Shown: in pieces, positions 59,448 to 64,000 of the stretch | Layout of the letters: every line of letters starts with the position of its first letter | Position numbering within the stretch: position 1 is the stretch's first letter | From: Croceibacterium_A sp044506885 | GTDB taxonomy: Bacteria; Pseudomonadota; Alphaproteobacteria; Sphingomonadales; Sphingomonadaceae | Direction of reading: 5' to 3' | Length of the DNA stretch: 64,000 nt | Assembly: GCA_044506885.1 (NCBI GenBank) | Contig: JBIQKC010000001.1 | Location: 1 to 64,000 of the forward strand | Translations under genes and position numbers: made by a program | Notes under the pieces: generated by a model | What the model saw: the letters and a program-made list of their open reading frames with translations, nothing else | Database searches by the model: none | Told to the model about the DNA's origin: nothing

Positions 59448-61631
59448 TCAGTTCCCCTTTGCCGCCGCGTCCTGATAATCTTCGTTGCCGCGCGCGATCA
59501 GGTAGGCGTGGATCGCTGCGCTGTCCTCGGGCGAAAGCACGTCGGCGAAGCTCGCCATGCCGCGCTCGGCATAGATGCCTTTCAGCACGACATCCTCGAA
59601 CCGGGCGTGGGCCTGTTCCGTCATGAAGCGCAGGTCCTTGACCCCGCCGATGGCGTCTTCGCCGTGGCAGCGCACGCAAGTCTGGTTGTAGAGTTCGCGC
59701 CCGCGCGTCACTTGCGCCTCGCTGGCGCGCAGCGGCGGCGGGGCGGGCAGCGCGCTCGGCGGCGGCATCGGCGGCAGCGTGACGCCGCTCGCGCCCAGCT
59801 TGAACACCAGCAGCTTGGCGGTGGCGGTGCGGAAGGGGCCGTCGCGGTTGAGGTTGTAGACCGGCGATCCGCCCCAGCCGGCGTTGATGGCGATATATTG
59901 CTCGCCGTCGATCATGTAGGTGATCGGCCCGGCCACGGGCGCCTGGTCGATGTTCATCTCCCACAGCTTCCGGCCATTGTCGGCGCGATAGATCGCCAGC
60001 GTTTTTTCGATCGTGCCCTGGATTAGCAGGTTGCCGGCGGTGGCGAGCACCCCGCCTGAGCCGGGGATGCCGTAGTCGACGCGCCATGCCTCGGTCTGCG
60101 TCACCGGGTTCCAGGCGAGCAGGTAGCCCTTTTCCGTGGCGACGGCCTCTGCCTGGAGCCTGGCGCGCAGCTCCGGCTCGTTGCCGAATTGCTGGCCGGA
60201 ATTGCTCCGCCCCTTGGCGTAGCGGTATTGGCCGTCCTCCGCGCGCGCATAGATCGAGCCTTGCTCCTGCGCCGAGAAATAGACCAGCCCGGTCAGCGGG
60301 CTGTAGCTCATCGGATGCCAGGTGTGCCCGGCCAACCAGCTCGGATTCATCAGGTGCGGGGTGGTCGTGTTGTGCGCGCCGGGCATGAGCACGGGGCGGC
60401 CGGTGGCCATGTCGATATGGCTCGCCCAGGTGTTGATCGAGGTATAGCTCTTCGCGCTGATCAGCTCTCCGGTCGCGCGGTCGATGACGTAGAAGAACGC
60501 GTTCTTCGGCGCCTGCATCAGCACCTTGCGCGTCCGGCCTTCGATCTCGAGATCGGCCAGCACCATCGGCTGGGTGCAGGTATAGTCCCAGTCTTCCTCC
60601 GGCACCTGCTGATAGTGCCAGCGGTATTCGCCGGTGGTGGCGTCGACCGCGACGATCGAGCACAGGAACAGGTTGTCGCCCTTGCCCTCGCTGCGGAAAT
60701 ACCAGCTGTGCGGGCTGCCGTTGCCGGTGCCGATGTAGACCAGGTTCAGCTCGGGATCGTAGGCGAACGCGTCCCACGCGTTGCCGCCGCCGCCCGCCGC
60801 CGCTTCCCAGAAGCGCCCGGACCAGGTCGGCTGGGCGATTGTCATGGCGCTGTCCGACGCCTCTCCATCGGGGCCCGCGTCGGGATCGGTCGGGACGATG
60901 TAGAACTTCCACAGCTTCGCGCCGGTTTCCGCGTCCCACGCGGTGACGAACCCGCGCGAGCCGTAGTCCGCGCCGCCGTTGCCGATCACGACCTTGCCGT
61001 CATAGACGCGCGGCGCGCCGGTGATCGAATATTCCTGCCCTTCGGGGAAGGTCCGCACCGACCACAGCTCGCGCCCGTCCTTCGCGTCGATGGCGATCAG
61101 CCGGCCGTCGAGCGCGGCGACGTAGAGCTTGCCTTCCCACGCCGCGATGCCCCGGCTCGAAGGCCCGCAGCAGGCCAGCCGCGCCCATTCCGGGCCGACC
61201 CTGGGATCGTAGGTCCACAGCTTCGCCCCGGTCTTGCCGTCATAGGCGGTGACGACGTTGTAGATGCTTTCGTTGTAGAGAATGCCGTCGATCACCAGCG
61301 GACTCGCCTGCACGCCGCGGAAGGTTTCGAGATCGTCGTACCAGGCCAGCCCGAGTTCCCCGACGTTGCCGTCGTTGATCTGCGTCAGCGGGCTGAAGCG
61401 CTGTTCGTCCCAGGTGCGGCTGTAGCTCTGCCAGTCGCCGGCATTGGCCGGGGCGTCGGCATTGCGCAGCGTCGCGCCGGTGACCATCGCCGGGGCGGAA
61501 GGCGGCGCGGACGATGCGCCCTGCGCGAGAACGCCGGCGGACAGGCCGGCAAGAGCCAGACCGCCCGCCAGCGCGATTCCCCATACCGGCCGCTTGCCCG
61601 CCCAGCGCGCCATTCCAGCCATTTGTCCCAT
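59448..61631 (-). CDS. PQQ-dependent quinohemoprotein alcohol dehydrogenase
   Basis: The 727-residue periplasmic enzyme has a signal region (residues 1-37, ending near AGVLAQG), an eight-bladed PQQ propeller and a C-terminal cytochrome c domain, the type II layout. The vicinal Cys pair is in LACCGPSSRG, Trp-docking repeats such as AAWEGKLYVAALDGRLIAID recur, and the heme site is CVRCH, followed by a Met ligand in RGMASF. It oxidises primary or secondary alcohols and passes electrons to a cytochrome. The start is uncertain: ATG 61631 was taken, with TTG 61655 and ATG 61613 possible. It lies after a TBDR but beyond its terminator. Confidence 0.92.
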   Translation of the reverse strand: MGQMAGMARWAGKRPVWGIALAGGLALAGLSAGVLAQGASSAPPSAPAMVTGATLRNADAPANAGDWQSYSRTWDEQRFSPLTQINDGNVGELGLAWYDDLETFRGVQASPLVIDGILYNESIYNVVTAYDGKTGAKLWTYDPRVGPEWARLACCGPSSRGIAAWEGKLYVAALDGRLIAIDAKDGRELWSVRTFPEGQEYSITGAPRVYDGKVVIGNGGADYGSRGFVTAWDAETGAKLWKFYIVPTDPDAGPDGEASDSAMTIAQPTWSGRFWEAAAGGGGNAWDAFAYDPELNLVYIGTGNGSPHSWYFRSEGKGDNLFLCSIVAVDATTGEYRWHYQQVPEEDWDYTCTQPMVLADLEIEGRTRKVLMQAPKNAFFYVIDRATGELISAKSYTSINTWASHIDMATGRPVLMPGAHNTTTPHLMNPSWLAGHTWHPMSYSPLTGLVYFSAQEQGSIYARAEDGQYRYAKGRSNSGQQFGNEPELRARLQAEAVATEKGYLLAWNPVTQTEAWRVDYGIPGSGGVLATAGNLLIQGTIEKTLAIYRADNGRKLWEMNIDQAPVAGPITYMIDGEQYIAINAGWGGSPVYNLNRDGPFRTATAKLLVFKLGASGVTLPPMPPPSALPAPPPLRASEAQVTRGRELYNQTCVRCHGEDAIGGVKDLRFMTEQAHARFEDVVLKGIYAERGMASFADVLSPEDSAAIHAYLIARGNEDYQDAAAKGN

Positions 61632-61673
61632 CCCGTTTCGCTCAGCTTGCGGCAAGGGATAAGGCCCCTGCCG

Positions 61674-61718
61674 CGAAAGAAAAGCCCGGAAGCGCCTCCC
61701 CCGACGCGCTTCCGGGCT
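61674..61718 (-). terminator. Intrinsic terminator after the distal TBDR
   Basis: A perfect 13-bp stem (AGCCCGGAAGCGC with its complement, 61683-61718) has a 10-nt loop and, on the minus strand, is followed by TTTCTTTC. It separates the receptor from the PQQ gene. Confidence 0.88.
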
Positions 61719-61730
61719 CCGCCGCGCCGG

Positions 61731-64000
61731 TCAGAAACGCCGGCGGACGGTCAACGCCACTTCGCGCGGACGGCCGGGTTGGCCGTTGACGTAGAACGTG
61801 GCGAACTTGTTCAGGTAATAGAACTTGTCGAACAGGTTCGTCGCCTCCAGCGCCACCGACCAATCGTCGTCCGGCGAACGATAGGTCAGCCGGGCATTCG
61901 CCAGGGTGTAGCTTTCCACTGTCACGTTCGGATCGCAGTTGAAGTTGCCGCAGTAGCCGGGCGTGTGGGACACATCGATCCGGGGCGTAAGCGTGCCGAC
62001 ATTATCGCCCAGCAGCGCTTCGTATTGTGCGCCAAAGCTCCACTTGAACTCGCCGATGCCCGGCCGCTTGGCGCCGACGATGATCGAGGTCGTGGGATAG
62101 TTGATCGACGTGAATTCGAAGTCGGTCAGGCTCATCGCGCCATCGATGGTCAGGCCGTCGACCGGCCGCAGCGTGGTCTCCAGCTCGAACCCGCGCACGC
62201 GCGCGTCGCCGATATTGAGGTACTGGCCGCACAGGCCGGGAATGCCGCCGCCGTCGACCGGCAACGGCTGGTCGTCGAGGCCAAGACAGGTCGTCGGCGT
62301 GCCCTGATAGCCGGAATAGTCCATCTGGAACACGCTGCCGTTGAGCCGCAGCACGCGGTCGAACACGTCCGCCTTGAAGCCCACTTCGTAGGCCTTGAGC
62401 TTTTCCGCGCCGAACGGGCGGATCTGCTGATAGACATATGGGCGCGGGGCCACGCCGCCGCCTTTGAACCCGGTCGAGAACTGGGCGTAGACCATCACAT
62501 CGTCGGTGATCTTGTAGGATGCGACCGCGCGGTAATCGGTGATCGTTTCCTTGTAGGTGCCGACGAAGCCGGTGAGCGGATTGCTCGGGTTGGAAAGCGG
62601 CAGGTAATCGCCGTTCCGGTCCGGATTCAGGCGATTGTACAGGTATTCCTTCTTTTCGTTGGTCACGCGGATGCCGCCCTCCAGCGTCAGGGCGTCGGTC
62701 ACGGCCCAGGCGGCATTGGCGAAGCCGGCGTAGCTCCTGAGGTCGGCGGTATCGTCGTTGATGAACGAGAAGCACGGCGTCGCGGCGGGGCAGAAGCCCG
62801 AGAACGGCGTGTGAATCCGCGCGTCGTAGCGAGTGGCGGCGTCGTAGTAGTAGCCGCCGACAATCACATCGAGCGTGTCGTCGAGGAACTGTCCCGCGAG
62901 GCGCAGTTCCTGGCTAAACTGCTCGTGCGAGAAGTCCGAGGCGTCCTGGATGAAGACGATCGGCGAATGGTCGTTGTCCGACCCTGTCTCGCTGAACATG
63001 TGGCGATAGCCGGTGATCGACTTGAGCGCGAGACTGTCGCTCAGTTCGTAGTCGATCGTCATCGCCAGCCCCCAGGCCGTCGCGCCGGCTGCCGATGGCG
63101 CGGTGAACGGTCCGAGCGGCGCCCCCGCGACATAATCCGACGGCGGCCCCGGAGGCGCGTCGATGGCCGAATACATCACGCCCGGATCGTAGAAGTTGGC
63201 GTAGCTGGCATAGGGATCGTTCAGCACCGCGTCGGGCCGGCGATAGACGCCGTACGGCACGAAGCGGTCGTCATAAGCGACGCCTTGGTAGGGGACCGAC
63301 ATGCCGGACCGGTCCGTCGGCGCCGCCGATCCGGCGTTGGCCGATTCGGCGCTGGCGAGAAGCACGGACGCCTGCGTTTCGGAGGTATCCTTGGTGTAGT
63401 CGCCGCTGATGTTGATCTCCAGCGGGCCGCCGGCGGGCGCGATGCGCAACGCGCCGCGCATGGCGTACATCTGCTGGTTGCCCATTTCGCCGAGCTTGCA
63501 ATCGCCCTTGGTGGCGAGGCTGGGCAAGGCGCCCGAGACCACGTCCGGGTCCGTCGGATTGAGGCAGGCGTAGTCGTACCGCGTGACATGGCCGTCGCGG
63601 TTCCGCGTCACGCCGGTGATCCGGGCATAGACCGCGTCCGGGATAACGGTGAAATCCGCGCTCGCCTTCACGTCGCGCCGGCCGAGGTTGCCGATGCTGA
63701 CTTCGACATAGCCGCCGTCGCTTTCGGGCTTGCGCGAGAACAGCTTGATCGCGCCGCCCAGGGTATTCATGCCCGACAAGGTTCCCTGCGGCCCGCGCAA
63801 GACCTCGATCCGGTCGAGGTCGGTGAGGTCGAAGGCGCTGGCCAGAATGGTGCCGTAGTAGATGTCGTCGATATAGGTGCCGACGCCCGGTTCGACCGAG
63901 GGGCTCTGGTCCGACTGGCCGACGCCGCGGATGAAGACGCGCACCGAATTGCCCTGGCCGGCGGGGTTCCGCTGGAGCAGCAGGCTTGGCATCTGCGCGG
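61731..64000 (-). CDS. TonB-dependent receptor, partial (N-terminus beyond the window)
   Basis: About 755 residues of the C-terminal part are present; the frame is open to the edge. The plug remnant has VRVFIRGVGQSDQSPSVEPG, GTYIDDIYYG and VEVLRGPQGTLSGMNTLGG, and the barrel ends LTVRRRF. It is the same subtype as the receptor at 8794-11097 (IDDxYYG, LRGPQGTLSG, TGFKGGGVxPRPY). The missing part would hold the signal peptide and TonB box. A strong terminator follows, and the PQQ, NTF2-like and AAHS genes are downstream on the same strand. Confidence 0.92.
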   Translation of the reverse strand, partial: AQMPSLLLQRNPAGQGNSVRVFIRGVGQSDQSPSVEPGVGTYIDDIYYGTILASAFDLTDLDRIEVLRGPQGTLSGMNTLGGAIKLFSRKPESDGGYVEVSIGNLGRRDVKASADFTVIPDAVYARITGVTRNRDGHVTRYDYACLNPTDPDVVSGALPSLATKGDCKLGEMGNQQMYAMRGALRIAPAGGPLEINISGDYTKDTSETQASVLLASAESANAGSAAPTDRSGMSVPYQGVAYDDRFVPYGVYRRPDAVLNDPYASYANFYDPGVMYSAIDAPPGPPSDYVAGAPLGPFTAPSAAGATAWGLAMTIDYELSDSLALKSITGYRHMFSETGSDNDHSPIVFIQDASDFSHEQFSQELRLAGQFLDDTLDVIVGGYYYDAATRYDARIHTPFSGFCPAATPCFSFINDDTADLRSYAGFANAAWAVTDALTLEGGIRVTNEKKEYLYNRLNPDRNGDYLPLSNPSNPLTGFVGTYKETITDYRAVASYKITDDVMVYAQFSTGFKGGGVAPRPYVYQQIRPFGAEKLKAYEVGFKADVFDRVLRLNGSVFQMDYSGYQGTPTTCLGLDDQPLPVDGGGIPGLCGQYLNIGDARVRGFELETTLRPVDGLTIDGAMSLTDFEFTSINYPTTSIIVGAKRPGIGEFKWSFGAQYEALLGDNVGTLTPRIDVSHTPGYCGNFNCDPNVTVESYTLANARLTYRSPDDDWSVALEATNLFDKFYYLNKFATFYVNGQPGRPREVALTVRRRF

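Overview
The window is chromosomal DNA of a GC-rich alphaproteobacterium, most likely order Sphingomonadales (Novosphingobium, Sphingomonas or Altererythrobacter-like). The evidence is a NepR/EcfG general-stress locus with a divergent HWE-family kinase, a tetrahydrofolate-dependent LigM/DesA-like aryl O-demethylase next to metF and folD, four large TonB-dependent receptors (TBDRs), AAHS-type aromatic-acid permeases, PQQ and GMC alcohol dehydrogenases and many small NTF2/SnoaL-like proteins. This is the profile of an oligotroph that degrades aromatic or lignin-derived compounds. No species can be named from the sequence alone.

Layout. 0.3-2.5 kb holds secE-nusG-rplK-rplA, ending at a strong terminator; rplJL-rpoBC do not follow. 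2.5-7.8 kb holds rnk, an AAHS permease whose upstream region contains a 26-bp perfect palindrome, a CHASE2/degenerate-GGDEF/EAL protein and a 41-residue small ORF. 7.8-11.1 kb is an NTF2-like gene and a TBDR with paired TAACGNNCGTTA sites. 11.3-16.3 kb is a one-carbon block: cinA-like, folD, metF, then divergently an alpha/beta hydrolase and the O-demethylase. 16.4-19.7 kb is a heme-type TBDR with a DUF6607-like gene. Divergent from it, 19.8-22.3 kb is an overlapping four-gene secreted cassette of order A-B-B'-A', where B is DUF6152. The mature B proteins are predicted to begin His-His.

23.1-30.0 kb is a catabolic region: an IclR regulator coupled to a MetE-core-like protein, two NTF2-like genes, and a translationally coupled run GMC oxidoreductase / SnoaL / SDR / DUF3237. 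The SDR carries an AT-rich N-terminal XRE-type HTH extension. 30.5-32.6 kb has housekeeping-type genes separated by REP/BIME-like repeats, then tRNA-Ser(GGA). 33.4-37.9 kb is a lower-GC accessory block: APC permease, cytochrome b561, a resolvase-operon type remnant, an AlpA-like gene and a tyrosine integrase. 38.1-45.5 kb returns to core genes: LOG-family protein, thiD, glmM, a dicarboxylate symporter, sodB, an AI-2E transporter and ecfG-nepR. 45.8-49.6 kb is the HWE kinase and modABC with a ModE-like box. 49.7-64.0 kb is an MBL-fold protein, MarR, a TBDR and a CocE hydrolase, then on the minus strand an AAHS permease, a tandem-domain NTF2-like protein, a quinohemoprotein alcohol dehydrogenase and a TBDR that runs off the end.

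How it may fit together (inference). The TBDRs would take up scarce organics or heme across the outer membrane, PQQ and GMC enzymes would oxidise alcohols, and NTF2-like, SDR and CocE proteins would process intermediates. O-methyl groups would pass through the O-demethylase to MetF and FolD. Shared palindromes upstream of separate operons suggest that small regulons cover several of these units.
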